Origin: Flavobacterium cheniae | GTDB lineage: Bacteria > Bacteroidota > Bacteroidia > Flavobacteriales > Flavobacteriaceae | Reading direction: 5' to 3' | NCBI RefSeq assembly: GCF_004363695.1 | Contig: NZ_SNZC01000002.1 | Location: 1-64,000 of the forward strand | DNA: 64,000 bases | Shown: piece after piece, positions 9,291 to 18,256 of the stretch | Layout: the number at the start of each line of letters is the position of its first letter | How positions within the stretch are numbered: the stretch's first letter is position 1 | Position numbers and translations under genes: made by a program | The notes under the pieces: model-generated | Seen by the model: only the letters and a program-made list of their open reading frames with translations | Told to the model about the DNA's origin: nothing | The model's database searches: none

Positions 9291-11690
9291 TTATTGAATT
9301 ATGATTTTTTTAGTACTAACTTGATTTCCTTTTTGAATTTGAAGTAAGTAAACTCCTTTTTCAAGATTGGTATTTTGATTCACCTCATCAATAGAAAATT
9401 CTTTGATGGATTGACCTAATAAATTATAAATTATAGCTCTACTTCCGATAAAACTATCTGGAACTTGAATCGTGAAATTACCATTTGATGGATTTGGATA
9501 AACCATAAAATCATTCGCGTTTTCAAATTGATTACTAGATAACAATTCTTCATTTACCACGATGAAAGGTGAAAAACTCGAAACATTGTTAGTTTGCAAA
9601 GTATAAGGTCCGCTACCAGAAAGGGCGCTTGTTAACATGTCCCAACCAGAACCATTGTAGTGACCAATTTTTGCAGTATTTCTATTAAAGTTTGCTAATT
9701 CTTGAGAAGCATTCCATCTAAAAGTTAAAGCCACATCGCTTCCTCCTTGAGTTGTTTCGCCTATATGCCAAGTTGTATTTACCGCTTTTTCAGTTATTGC
9801 AGTTCCTTGCGTTTCTCCAACATAATTTGAAGCAACTCCATTTTCAACTCTTACACTAAATGTATCTGAAGTGCCATTATTTAAAATTCCAGTTTCATGA
9901 AATGAAGTTCCAGTTCCTATTGGTAACAAAACCGTTCCTCTTGAAGCATTCATTTTTTCAATAGTAACTTTTCCAGTTCCATTAGTAACAACATGACTTG
10001 TACTTGAGCCCACTAAAGATGAATTAGCTCCTTTTAAATTTAAATTATTTGTATTTAAAGTTATTTTAGCATTGTTGTTCATTAATGCATAGCCATACAA
10101 ATCTAAATTTCCTGTTACTAAATTTACATTCCCATTTATCATGGCATTTTTAGCATAAGCATTAGCATTCACATTTACATTTTGACCTACTGGAATAGTA
10201 ACTTCATCTGTTATTCCTGGCTTTAACATACTATTCCAATTGTTCTTATTATTCCAATCGTTACTTACACTTCCGTTAAAAGTAAAATCTCCTGTGTATT
10301 GATATAAATAGTGTGAATTATTATTATTCCCTTTTCCAAAAAAATACAATTTATCATTTAACTCAAAAAACGCATTTGGATTACTACTAAAAGGCGTTCC
10401 AGATATAACTGTTGGTTCTAAATCCAACGCTAATTCGGTGTTTACTGTTAATCCATCACTTCTCCAAACTTCTGCATTTGCAGGCGTTCCAATATTCGCC
10501 GATCTAAACCACAATGCCCCTTTATAAGTTGTTAAATTTTGTGCATAACTCAGATTAGAAAAAACTTGAGAACTTCCTTCAACAGTTCCATTAGATTTAT
10601 ATAATTGTTGCGTTGCATTACTCCCTGTAAAATTTACAAACCATATATTTTCTGAATCCGTTGTTGAGTAACCTGCATCGCTAATTCCGTTGGTAACATT
10701 TGGAATAACTTCAATTGTTCCTGCAATTGTTCCATCGGTTCTCCAAAGCGCATTGTTTGTTCCGTTATTTGCAATGAAATAACAATATTGACCAGCAATT
10801 TTCAAATGTAATCCCATTGCTTGGGTGGTTAATGAATTCCCGCTTGGATTAATGTTTTTCAACATAAAAGTTCCAGCTGCAGTTCCATCACTAACATATG
10901 GTTCGTAGCCATCAACCGTGTTATGAGCAAAGAAAATTACTTTATCGCCTAACTTTGCCATATCTTGATTTACAATATAGAAAGGTTCTGCTACAGAAAT
11001 TTGTTCTGTACCAACCGTTGTGCCATTTGTTTTCCACAATTTACTTTCAAAACCTACACTTTGCGCAATAAACAAAGTAGTACTTGGTATTTTACAAAAT
11101 CCTGACGTTTGACTACTTCCAGTTCCAACTTTTACATCTTTCAACATCATTGTTCCAGCAGCTGTACCATCTGTTTTCCATAATTCTTTTCCATTAGTAC
11201 TATCATAAGCTGAAAAGTAAAGTATGTTTCCATCAACTGAATAATTTTTTTTATGTGTAGAAACACTATAATAAACACCTACATTTGTTGACCCAGGCGC
11301 AGTTTCAAAAGCATAAACTAAAGTTGTTCCTGCTACTGTTCCATCTGACTTCCATATTTTATCTGTTGAAGCTATAGATGGAGTAAATGTTATATCACTA
11401 GTAATGACATAAACAAAATCTTGTGCAGGAATTATCGTTGAAATATTAGTAGTTCCTCCTAAAGTAGAAATTCCAATTGTACCTGCGGTTGTTCCATCAG
11501 TAACGCAAAGCATATTGCTTCCTGTACCAGCGTAAAATATTTTACCATTCCATTTAGCATAATTCAAATCGGCTTTATCTGAATTACCAGTTGGCTTTAG
11601 TGAAGATGTAACATCTTTTATCACAAGAGGATTTTGTGCATTTATTATTACCCCTGATAATAATAAAAATAAAGTGTAGAATTTTTTCAT
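9291..11690 (-). CDS. ELWxxDGT-repeat protein with T9SS type A sorting domain
   Basis: The protein has 799 residues. After the signal peptide come repeated motifs of the ELWxxDGT type (KIWKSDGTVAGTTLV, ELWKTDGTAAGTMML, YVSDGTAAGTFML), which form beta-propeller-like surface domains. A second beta domain is at about residues 470-700. The last 75 residues (FMVYPNPSNGNFTI to KKIIIQ) are a type A C-terminal signal for type IX secretion, so the protein should be secreted or bound to the cell surface. It is first in a three-gene operon. The inverted-repeat operator sits 50 bp upstream, directly behind the regulator gene, so this is the best candidate direct target of the regulator 1 system. Confidence 0.88.
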   Translation of the reverse strand: MKKFYTLFLLLSGVIINAQNPLVIKDVTSSLKPTGNSDKADLNYAKWNGKIFYAGTGSNMLCVTDGTTAGTIGISTLGGTTNISTIIPAQDFVYVITSDITFTPSIASTDKIWKSDGTVAGTTLVYAFETAPGSTNVGVYYSVSTHKKNYSVDGNILYFSAYDSTNGKELWKTDGTAAGTMMLKDVKVGTGSSQTSGFCKIPSTTLFIAQSVGFESKLWKTNGTTVGTEQISVAEPFYIVNQDMAKLGDKVIFFAHNTVDGYEPYVSDGTAAGTFMLKNINPSGNSLTTQAMGLHLKIAGQYCYFIANNGTNNALWRTDGTIAGTIEVIPNVTNGISDAGYSTTDSENIWFVNFTGSNATQQLYKSNGTVEGSSQVFSNLSYAQNLTTYKGALWFRSANIGTPANAEVWRSDGLTVNTELALDLEPTVISGTPFSSNPNAFFELNDKLYFFGKGNNNNSHYLYQYTGDFTFNGSVSNDWNNKNNWNSMLKPGITDEVTIPVGQNVNVNANAYAKNAMINGNVNLVTGNLDLYGYALMNNNAKITLNTNNLNLKGANSSLVGSSTSHVVTNGTGKVTIEKMNASRGTVLLPIGTGTSFHETGILNNGTSDTFSVRVENGVASNYVGETQGTAITEKAVNTTWHIGETTQGGSDVALTFRWNASQELANFNRNTAKIGHYNGSGWDMLTSALSGSGPYTLQTNNVSSFSPFIVVNEELLSSNQFENANDFMVYPNPSNGNFTIQVPDSFIGSRAIIYNLLGQSIKEFSIDEVNQNTNLEKGVYLLQIQKGNQVSTKKIIIQ

Positions 11691-11740
11691 GATTCGTGAT
11701 TTTTAATACAACAAAGTTGCTTCAAAATCCATCACAAAGA

Positions 11741-11760
11741 AATAAGCCGTTTGGCGTATT
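11741..11760 (-). promoter_or_regulatory. Operator a: inverted repeat upstream of the ELWxxDGT operon
   Basis: Read toward the gene at 11690 it is AATACG-CCAAACGG-CTTATT, one base off the shared repeat. A -7-like box CAACTTTG lies at 11712-11719, ending exactly 29 bp after the repeat, and the ATG follows 21 bp later. Lying just behind regulator 1, it probably controls the downstream exported-protein operon. Confidence 0.65.
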
Positions 11761-11764
11761 TTAA

Positions 11765-12412
11765 TTAAATGAGTTTATTCTGTTTTGCTTTTTGTAGCAT
11801 TTCAATTCGATTGTGTGCTTGTAGTTTTCGGTAGATATTTTCGATATGTTTTTTTACTGTTGAAGTAGATAAAAATAAATTATCGGCAATATCCTTATTT
11901 TTCAACCCTTTGCTTAAATGCTCTAGAACTTCTATTTCACGAGTAGAAAGTTCAACTAATTCCTTTTCAGTTTCAGTTTCGAAAGGAATTGGATTTTTCA
12001 ATAATTTTAAAGTCTTCATAGCAATTGAAGGCGACATAGCTGCACCACCCGCTAAGGTTTCTATAATAGCTTCATAGATTTTTTCTGCTTTGGTCTCTTT
12101 TAACAAATAACCATCGGCTCCAGCTTTAATTGCATTAAACACATTATCATCGTTATCAAAAACGGTAATCATTACAATTTTAATTTGCGGATATTTCGAT
12201 TTGATGATTTCGGTTGCTTTAATTCCGTTCATGACTGGCATTTCGATATCCATTAGAATTAAATCTACCACATGATTTTTCTCTAAAATAGCGATGGCTT
12301 CTTCTCCGTTTTGAGCCGTATCTTTAATCACAATATCTGAAAAATTAGACAGTTTTTCTTCTAATGTTTTTTGCAGAAAGAAATTGTCTTCCACTAAAAT
12401 TACTTTTATCAT
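11765..12412 (-). CDS. NarL/LuxR-type response regulator 1
   Basis: The protein has 215 residues. The receiver domain (1-120) has the acidic pair ED at residues 8-9, phospho-acceptor Asp55 in LILMDIEMP, and the conserved Lys in LLKET. The LuxR-type helix-turn-helix is at about 148-210 (STREIEVLEHLSKG, then STSTVKKHIENIYRKL). The gene starts 2 bp after the kinase gene stop, so the two form a cognate pair. Its recognition helix is nearly the same as those of the regulators at 19059 and 47212. All three gene neighbourhoods carry the same inverted-repeat operator, which suggests they read the same or very similar sites. Confidence 0.93.
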   Translation of the reverse strand: MIKVILVEDNFFLQKTLEEKLSNFSDIVIKDTAQNGEEAIAILEKNHVVDLILMDIEMPVMNGIKATEIIKSKYPQIKIVMITVFDNDDNVFNAIKAGADGYLLKETKAEKIYEAIIETLAGGAAMSPSIAMKTLKLLKNPIPFETETEKELVELSTREIEVLEHLSKGLKNKDIADNLFLSTSTVKKHIENIYRKLQAHNRIEMLQKAKQNKLI

Positions 12413-12414
12413 AA

Positions 12415-14301
12415 TTACAATTTAACCGTAATGGAATAATTAGTTCCTTTTGCTTCATTAGATTCAACTTGCAAACTTCCGTTTACTTCTTGAACTCGAT
12501 TTTGGATATTGGTTAACCCAAATGATTTTTTCTTTTTGGATTCGTAATCAAAACCAATTCCGTTATCTGAAATTTTAATTTGCAATTTGTTTTCTATTTG
12601 AGAAATTGAAACCGAAATATCTTTTGCATTAGCGTGTTTAATGGCATTATTTACAATTTCTTGAAGAATACGATATAAATTAATGGCTTGTTTTGAAGAC
12701 AACTGAACATCATTCTGAATATCAAAATCAAACTGAAAACGAATAGTATCTACCGATTCTCCTGCATCTTTTATAAAATTAAGCATTCTAGATTTTAATT
12801 CAGACAAACTCAATTGTTTAGAATTTAAAACCCAAATTGTGTCACGCAACTCGGAAATGGATTTGTTGGCGAAATTAGTAAGTGTGTCTATTTTTTTGTC
12901 AATAGCATCATCAAACTGAACCGAAGAGCTTTTTAAATTATCTAAAATCGAAATGATAAATGTTAATTGCGATCCCACATTATCATGCAATTCTCTGGAA
13001 ATATCCAAACGTTGTTCCTGAATTTTATAATTAGATTGTTCTTCTAATAATTTATTTTCTAATTCTAATTGTTCTTTTTGCAATTTGGCTTTAGCTCTAA
13101 AATTTCTAAACAAAATAAAACCAATGATTACAAAACTTGAAATTAAGAGTAACCAAATGTTTTTTTGCTTCACCTCAGCTTGTTGTTGCAAAATTTGCTT
13201 TTCTTTTTTTTCGGTTTGGTATTTAACATCCAACTCTTTTACATCTTTGTTGTTCTTCTCATTAATTAATGAATCCTTTTGTTTTAAATACAATTTATGA
13301 AAATGCAAAGCTTGCTTGTAATCATTTTTTGATTCATTTAAATAGGAAAGAAGTCGAAAACTCTCTGTCAATTCTCTTTTATTATTTGCTTCAATTGCAT
13401 ACTGCTTAGCTTTGATGATGTTTTCTTCGGCTAACTCGAATTTTTTTAAACCAATGTAAATATTTGCGATATTGTTATAACTAAAAATTAATCCGTTTAA
13501 GTCTTTCAATTGTGTTCGTATATCAATTGATTTTTTTAGGTAATTTACCCCTTGAATTGTGTCACCTTTATCTTCGATATAAACGCTACCAATGTTGTTA
13601 TACACAAAACTTAAATTTTCTAAGTTATTTGTTTTAATGGAAATTTTCTCCGCTTTTTTATAATTGTCAAGTGCATTGTTAGCATCATACTGATTGAAGT
13701 AACAATTTCCAACATTAATGTAAGCACCCGCAATTTGCTCATCATCTTTTAAATTAAGAAAAACTTGCAACGCTTTATTTGCATACTCTAAAGCTTCTTT
13801 CTGTTTGTCTTGATTTGAGAAAACAACACCGATGTTTTTATAAATTAAACCTGATTGATGGTTGAATTTGTTTTTTTCGGTAATCTTTAATGCTTCAAAA
13901 TAATTAATCAAAGCGTTTTTGTTATCGCTTTGCCATAAAAACAAATTTCCTTTATTCATTGTTGACAACGCAACTTGTTTCAGATTATTCGCTTTTTTAT
14001 AATAGCTAATAGACAATTCGATACTTTTTAAAGCTAAATCTCTTTTTAAAAAGTTATTGTAATGATTAAATTTTACTCGATGATATAACCCAAACAATGA
14101 ATCAACATCTTGCGCTTTAAGTTTTGGCTCTAATGATTCAATTGATTTTAAAGACGTTTGTTCGTTCTCGAATTTTTTCTTACCCAACAAACTTAATTCT
14201 TCAAATAACTTTTTATTTTCTTTTGAAAAATCATTGCCCTCTTGTCCAAATGAATGAGAAACAAGAAAAAACAGTATAAGAATTTGATATATTTTAATCA
14301 T
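12415..14301 (-). CDS. TPR-containing sensor histidine kinase 1 (HisKA_3 type)
   Basis: The protein has 628 residues with a signal peptide (residues 1-19) and an extracytoplasmic region of TPR repeats from about 70 to 340 (YNNIGSVYIEDKGD, YNNIANIYIGLKKFELAE). A charged linker, a membrane helix at about 382-399 and a short coiled coil follow. The dimerisation/phospho-acceptor helix has His439 in RELHDNVGSQ. The ATPase domain has the N-box EIVNNAIKHA and the G-box ISDNGIGFDY. This HisKA_3 layout normally pairs with NarL-type regulators, as the next gene shows. It is the middle gene of the operon led by the small protein at 14601. The signal is unknown; periplasmic TPRs suggest a protein or peptide partner. 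Confidence 0.92.
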   Translation of the reverse strand: MIKIYQILILFFLVSHSFGQEGNDFSKENKKLFEELSLLGKKKFENEQTSLKSIESLEPKLKAQDVDSLFGLYHRVKFNHYNNFLKRDLALKSIELSISYYKKANNLKQVALSTMNKGNLFLWQSDNKNALINYFEALKITEKNKFNHQSGLIYKNIGVVFSNQDKQKEALEYANKALQVFLNLKDDEQIAGAYINVGNCYFNQYDANNALDNYKKAEKISIKTNNLENLSFVYNNIGSVYIEDKGDTIQGVNYLKKSIDIRTQLKDLNGLIFSYNNIANIYIGLKKFELAEENIIKAKQYAIEANNKRELTESFRLLSYLNESKNDYKQALHFHKLYLKQKDSLINEKNNKDVKELDVKYQTEKKEKQILQQQAEVKQKNIWLLLISSFVIIGFILFRNFRAKAKLQKEQLELENKLLEEQSNYKIQEQRLDISRELHDNVGSQLTFIISILDNLKSSSVQFDDAIDKKIDTLTNFANKSISELRDTIWVLNSKQLSLSELKSRMLNFIKDAGESVDTIRFQFDFDIQNDVQLSSKQAINLYRILQEIVNNAIKHANAKDISVSISQIENKLQIKISDNGIGFDYESKKKKSFGLTNIQNRVQEVNGSLQVESNEAKGTNYSITVKL

Positions 14302-14340
14302 TTTGTAGAATTTAATTTAAAAGTAATAAAATTTCATAAA

Positions 14341-14601
14341 TTATTTAAAATATTTATGAAAGACTAACTTGTGCAAATCGCAAACTTGTTTAAAAATCTG
14401 ATTTACATGGCCTGATTGCTCTAAAATAGTAATCTTCTTATCTTCAATTAGGTCATTCCTTTTTTTGAATTCCTCAATTTTTTGCTGAATTTCCATTGAT
14501 TTTTCTCTATAATCTTCTTCCATTTTAAAAAATTTGAAAGTTAAAACTATCACTATTAAAACAACTGGAACCAGAATAAAATACAAATTTTCCATATTCA
14601 T
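14341..14601 (-). CDS. Small membrane-anchored coiled-coil protein, kinase module 1
   Basis: The protein has 86 residues: a single N-terminal membrane helix (LYFILVPVVLIVIVLTF) and then a charged coiled coil to the end. An ATG two codons downstream (14595) is an equally good start. It leads the small protein-kinase-regulator operon, 39 bp before the kinase gene. A gene with the same plan occupies the same place before the kinase at 21587, and a shorter membrane ORF does so before the kinase at 45420. It has no recognised family. A role as an accessory or tuning subunit of the kinase is inference from position. Confidence 0.75.
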   Translation of the reverse strand: MNMENLYFILVPVVLIVIVLTFKFFKMEEDYREKSMEIQQKIEEFKKRNDLIEDKKITILEQSGHVNQIFKQVCDLHKLVFHKYFK

Positions 14602-14641
14602 CTATTTTTAGACAAAAATGGAAAATCGTAACAAGGCAAAC

Positions 14642-14661
14642 AATTAGCCGAAAAGCGTATT
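14642..14661 (-). promoter_or_regulatory. Operator b: inverted repeat upstream of kinase operon 1
   Basis: Read toward 14601 it is AATACG-CTTTTCGG-CTAATT. The box CATTTTTG at 14613-14620 ends exactly 29 bp after it. Its position implies that the small protein-kinase-regulator operon is controlled by its own (or a paralogous) regulator. Confidence 0.65.
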
Positions 14662-15468
14662 TTAATTTGAGATAAATTCAGAGTATGTACTTTTTATTAT
14701 AATCTCCGAATTCACATACGGATTTTGAGCATTTGAAATGATTATTTTCGTTGGATTTCCTTCTGCATCATATTCGTATTGATAAAATGTTGGCGCTTCG
14801 TTATCTTTTTGTTCGGAAATTACATTTCGCTTTTCGTCGTACTGATAAACTACTTTACTTTTTAAATCGAAAATCTGATAATTTCCTTCTATTAATAATC
14901 CGTTTTTATAAATTTCGATTGCCAAATTTGCTTCTTTCTTGGCATCTTTGTAATACGAAGTTTTGGTATAACTATCGTCAGACGTGTAATTAGAATATTC
15001 GGTAATTTCAGAAAAACCAGTTTCTTTTTCTCTACAAACTGATTTCATCAATCGATTCTGCTTGTCATATGAATATTTCGTTTCCGAAAACAATCTCCCT
15101 TGCACAAATTCTTGGGATTTGGTTAATCGCAATTCTTTATCATAGAAAAATAAGGTTTTATCTTGTGTTTCGCTTTGTAGATAATAAGTATATTTTACTT
15201 TTAAATTTCCATCGATGTTATAATTACACTCGGTAACTTCTTTTGCATTTCCTAAATCAACCACCATTGTATCTAAATAGGTATTATAAAAAACATAAGT
15301 TTCCGTTTTTATCCATTCCTTTTCATTGGTTTCCGAATTAAAACCATAAATTTCTTTTTGAATGGTTTGTGTTTTTGGTGACCAATTAAAATGCGACGTA
15401 CGAAATTGTTCTTGCGCTTGTACACTCAAACCCAATAAAACAATAATTGAAATTAATAAACTTTTCAT
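14662..15468 (-). CDS. Exported YD-motif protein, short paralog
   Basis: The protein has 268 residues. The ATG at 15468 begins a clean signal peptide (MKSLLISIIVLLGLSVQAQ); upstream in-frame ATGs would overlap the previous gene and hide that signal. The mature start QFRTSHFNWSP matches those of the two upstream genes (QFRTSDFGYSD and KYKASDFNLSA). The body has repeats of the form YxYDxxxN (YSYDKQNRLMKSV, YEYDAEGNPTKII), as in YD/Rhs-type strand repeats. Compared with its paralogs it lacks the C-terminal 150 or so residues. It is the last gene of a four-gene operon. The function is unknown. Confidence 0.82.
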   Translation of the reverse strand: MKSLLISIIVLLGLSVQAQEQFRTSHFNWSPKTQTIQKEIYGFNSETNEKEWIKTETYVFYNTYLDTMVVDLGNAKEVTECNYNIDGNLKVKYTYYLQSETQDKTLFFYDKELRLTKSQEFVQGRLFSETKYSYDKQNRLMKSVCREKETGFSEITEYSNYTSDDSYTKTSYYKDAKKEANLAIEIYKNGLLIEGNYQIFDLKSKVVYQYDEKRNVISEQKDNEAPTFYQYEYDAEGNPTKIIISNAQNPYVNSEIIIKSTYSEFISN

Positions 15469-15472
15469 TCTG

Positions 15473-16798
15473 TTACTTTTTAAATAATGGATATAATCTT
15501 CCCGCTTCTGAAGTTTCAACATTTTGAATTTGGTAAGTTGTGCCATCAAATGATTTTACAATCAAATGATTTGGATTTTCGTCATCATAGATAGAAAAAT
15601 TACTGCTTTGTAAATACTTCCCATCTTGGTAAAACGAAATTTTAAACTTGTTATCTTTTACCCAAAATATTCTTGTTGGCGATATCAATTTTATAGCATC
15701 ATGCCATTCGTGTTTTGAAAAATCGTCCAAATAAAAATCTTTCACAAAATGCACGGATTGATCTACTTCATTAAAAATTACTAAACTGGAATGTTCTGGT
15801 GTATCTACTAATTGTACTACTTTTTCAAAATTATTATCATACGAATCTTGGATTTCGATTACATTATCTTCGCCTTTTAAAACCGATAAATAATCTTTTC
15901 TTGAATACACTACTTTTTGATATTGTTGCATCAAAGAATCTTTCTCTCTGAACAATTTATCGTGTTTTTTAACGAAGTCTAAATCCAATGATGCACTTCC
16001 TGAAGTAGTTCCATCAGCATACGTAATTTTAATAAATGTAAACGAATTATCTTCTGGCTCTGCTTGACTCAACTTTGCAATTTTGATTCGGTTATTTTTG
16101 GCGTCGAATTCGTAATTAAAATCAATTCGAGAACTGTCGTCATAAACCTGTGATAATACATTTTTATTCTTATCATAAGTGTAAGTAATAATTGAATTAA
16201 AATCACCAGAAACTAATTCTTTGCGTGTAACAATACTGTTTTCAAAGTATTCTTTTGTAAAATCAGCTCCTGTTCCATCGCCATCTTTTTGAATTTTTAC
16301 ATAACTACTTTTCCCTTTGTAATCTTGATAAATAGTCACTTTTACCACTTCATTTTTTACATCTTTTTGAATTTCTTTGATTAGATTTCCCGTTCTATCA
16401 TATTCGAAATAAGTGGTTGATATACCTTGAATAATCATTTTTACCAACTTCCCTTTTTCGTACTGAAATAAAAATTTCATTGGGTAACCAAAATTTCCTT
16501 CCAATGGTTTATAATTGATTTCTTTAAGCGTGAAATCTGAATTATAACTATACGTGTATTCTCCAATTAATCTTTTATCACCAAAATAAGATTCAAGTGT
16601 TTGCTTTTGGAAAAAAGTGCTTTTGATTTCGGTTGTATAGGTGTTTTCTCTAACAAATTCTTTTGTTTCAATATTAAATTTATAAAGCGATTCTTCCACT
16701 TTTACCACATCATCAGAATAACCAAAATCGGAAGTTCTAAATTGTTGCTGGGCAAAAATATTAGCAAACCAAAAGAGAAAAAGAATAGTAAATTTCAT
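15473..16798 (-). CDS. Exported YD-motif protein, long paralog 2
   Basis: The protein has 441 residues with a signal peptide (FTILFLFWFANIFAQ). YD-type repeats (FEYDRTGNLIKEI, YTYDKNKNVLSQV, YEFDAKNNRIKI) fill residues about 100-260. A C-terminal region of about 160 residues (ends EAGRLYPLFKK) is shared with the paralog at 16893. The spacing to the next gene is 4 bp. A hairpin element, not a clear terminator, separates it from the gene at 16893. The family is not recognised; by signal peptide and repeats it should work in the periplasm or on the outer membrane. Confidence 0.82.
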   Translation of the reverse strand: MKFTILFLFWFANIFAQQQFRTSDFGYSDDVVKVEESLYKFNIETKEFVRENTYTTEIKSTFFQKQTLESYFGDKRLIGEYTYSYNSDFTLKEINYKPLEGNFGYPMKFLFQYEKGKLVKMIIQGISTTYFEYDRTGNLIKEIQKDVKNEVVKVTIYQDYKGKSSYVKIQKDGDGTGADFTKEYFENSIVTRKELVSGDFNSIITYTYDKNKNVLSQVYDDSSRIDFNYEFDAKNNRIKIAKLSQAEPEDNSFTFIKITYADGTTSGSASLDLDFVKKHDKLFREKDSLMQQYQKVVYSRKDYLSVLKGEDNVIEIQDSYDNNFEKVVQLVDTPEHSSLVIFNEVDQSVHFVKDFYLDDFSKHEWHDAIKLISPTRIFWVKDNKFKISFYQDGKYLQSSNFSIYDDENPNHLIVKSFDGTTYQIQNVETSEAGRLYPLFKK

Positions 16799-16834
16799 AT
16801 GTAGATAATTATTTGTTTTTAAAAGGTCATATGT

Positions 16835-16886
16835 AATCGCCTATCTTCATTGGTGTTGCTTACGCAACTTGTTGTTAGTGGCGATT
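16835..16886. repeat. Nested inverted-repeat element between YD-motif genes
   Basis: Outer arms AATCGCC (16835-16841) and GGCGATT (16880-16886) enclose a perfect GTTGC-TTAC-GCAAC hairpin (16855-16868). There is no T-run, so it is not a standard terminator. It is more GC-rich than the surrounding spacer, which suggests a dispersed palindromic element or an mRNA structure inside the operon. Confidence 0.5.
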
Positions 16887-16892
16887 TCATGT

Positions 16893-18245
16893 TTAATTAT
16901 TTAAAAATTCCAATGGATAAAATGTTTCAAAACCTTTTGAATTCAAATCGCGAATGATGTATTTGTCAATTCCTGCTTCTTGTACAATGAAATCATCATC
17001 TTTTTTTGTTTTCACCAATTTGTACAAAGATGAATCTAAGATTACTCCGTTTTGAATCACAAAAAACTCTGGTGCTTCTGAAAATATCCAATACATTCCT
17101 GTAGGCGAAGACAATTCTTCCATTTCATACCATTCTCCAACTCTTACTTCATCGTTAAAAAAGTTTTTTAGTAATACTGATTTTTTATACAAAATGTCAT
17201 AAACCAAAATGTCATTTTTACTTCTAACGGCATCTACGCTATTTGTAATTTCTTCCTCTTTTGAATCTTTTATTGTAAAAGAATTATCTTGATTTTTCTT
17301 AATCTTATAGGTTGATTTTAATAACGCTTGCAAATCGGCTAAAGCTTTATTTAATTCTTCGTCAGAAGCGCCATGAAAAGATGTGCTCACGTCATAAGAA
17401 GCTGAATTTGAATCATACTTTTTAACATAATTTACATCAAAATCTGCTTTTCCTGCAGTTTTACCGTTTGAATATGTAACCTTTGCAAATGTGAAATAGT
17501 TAACTTTATCATCAGTATCAAAATCGAGTTGTTGAATTTGCGAACGCACAATATTTCCTTTGCTGTCGTATTCATAACAATTTTTAAAAACCTTATCATC
17601 TCTTGTATATTGCGTTTTATTTCTATTTTTATCGTATTGATAGGTTTCGGTTAAAGTTGAATATTTAGTCGTGTTTTTTTCTGAAATCAACAACCCATTC
17701 TTGATTATTTGCTCATTAACTTGATCTTCTTCATTGTTAGCATATTTGATTGATTTTTTAGTATATGAATTTGGTGAATTGTAATTAGCATAAGTAATTT
17801 TTTCAACCATTGCATCTTTTTCATATACTGTTTCTTTACTCAAATTTCCTTTGGCATCATATTCAAATACACTTTTTTTAGCAGCATCCCTTTTTTCAGC
17901 TATTTTACCATTTTTGTGAACGAAGTTTTCAGTGAATTCACCCAATTGTGTTTTAATATGAATCGACTGCAGTAATCCATTTGTATAATTAAATGTATTA
18001 GTTGCTTCCATATACATGAAATAATTGGATAGGTTTTCGATTTTTGTCACCAAACCTTTCTCTATATAAATGGTTCTGGTATTTGATAACTTATATTTAT
18101 TTAATCCGAAATCAAAATAGAATTCTTTCTCTTCGTATTTTGTTACATCAGCAGATAAATTAAAATCTGAAGCTTTATATTTTGCGATTTGAGCATTCGT
18201 AAAATTGATTACCAATACTGCTATTAAAGTGATTATTTTTTTCAT
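16893..18245 (-). CDS. Exported YD-motif protein, long paralog 1
   Basis: The protein has 450 residues with a signal peptide (IITLIAVLVINFTNAQ). YD-type repeats (FEYDAKGNLSKET, YQYDKNRNKTQY, YEYDSKGNIVRSQI) lie at about 125-250, then a linker and a C-terminal domain ending GFETFYPLEFLNN, equivalent to GRLYPLFKK in the next gene. It starts 11 bp after the beta-barrel gene at 18257 and is second in the operon. The three YD-motif genes are tandem paralogs. Their biochemical role is unknown. Confidence 0.82.
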   Translation of the reverse strand: MKKIITLIAVLVINFTNAQIAKYKASDFNLSADVTKYEEKEFYFDFGLNKYKLSNTRTIYIEKGLVTKIENLSNYFMYMEATNTFNYTNGLLQSIHIKTQLGEFTENFVHKNGKIAEKRDAAKKSVFEYDAKGNLSKETVYEKDAMVEKITYANYNSPNSYTKKSIKYANNEEDQVNEQIIKNGLLISEKNTTKYSTLTETYQYDKNRNKTQYTRDDKVFKNCYEYDSKGNIVRSQIQQLDFDTDDKVNYFTFAKVTYSNGKTAGKADFDVNYVKKYDSNSASYDVSTSFHGASDEELNKALADLQALLKSTYKIKKNQDNSFTIKDSKEEEITNSVDAVRSKNDILVYDILYKKSVLLKNFFNDEVRVGEWYEMEELSSPTGMYWIFSEAPEFFVIQNGVILDSSLYKLVKTKKDDDFIVQEAGIDKYIIRDLNSKGFETFYPLEFLNN

Positions 18246-18256
18246 TTTTATATTTT

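Noticed and set aside
15469..15549. N-terminal extension of the short YD-motif protein overlapping the previous gene
   Set aside because: The ATG at 15468 begins a perfect signal peptide; the extension would overlap the upstream gene by about 80 bp.
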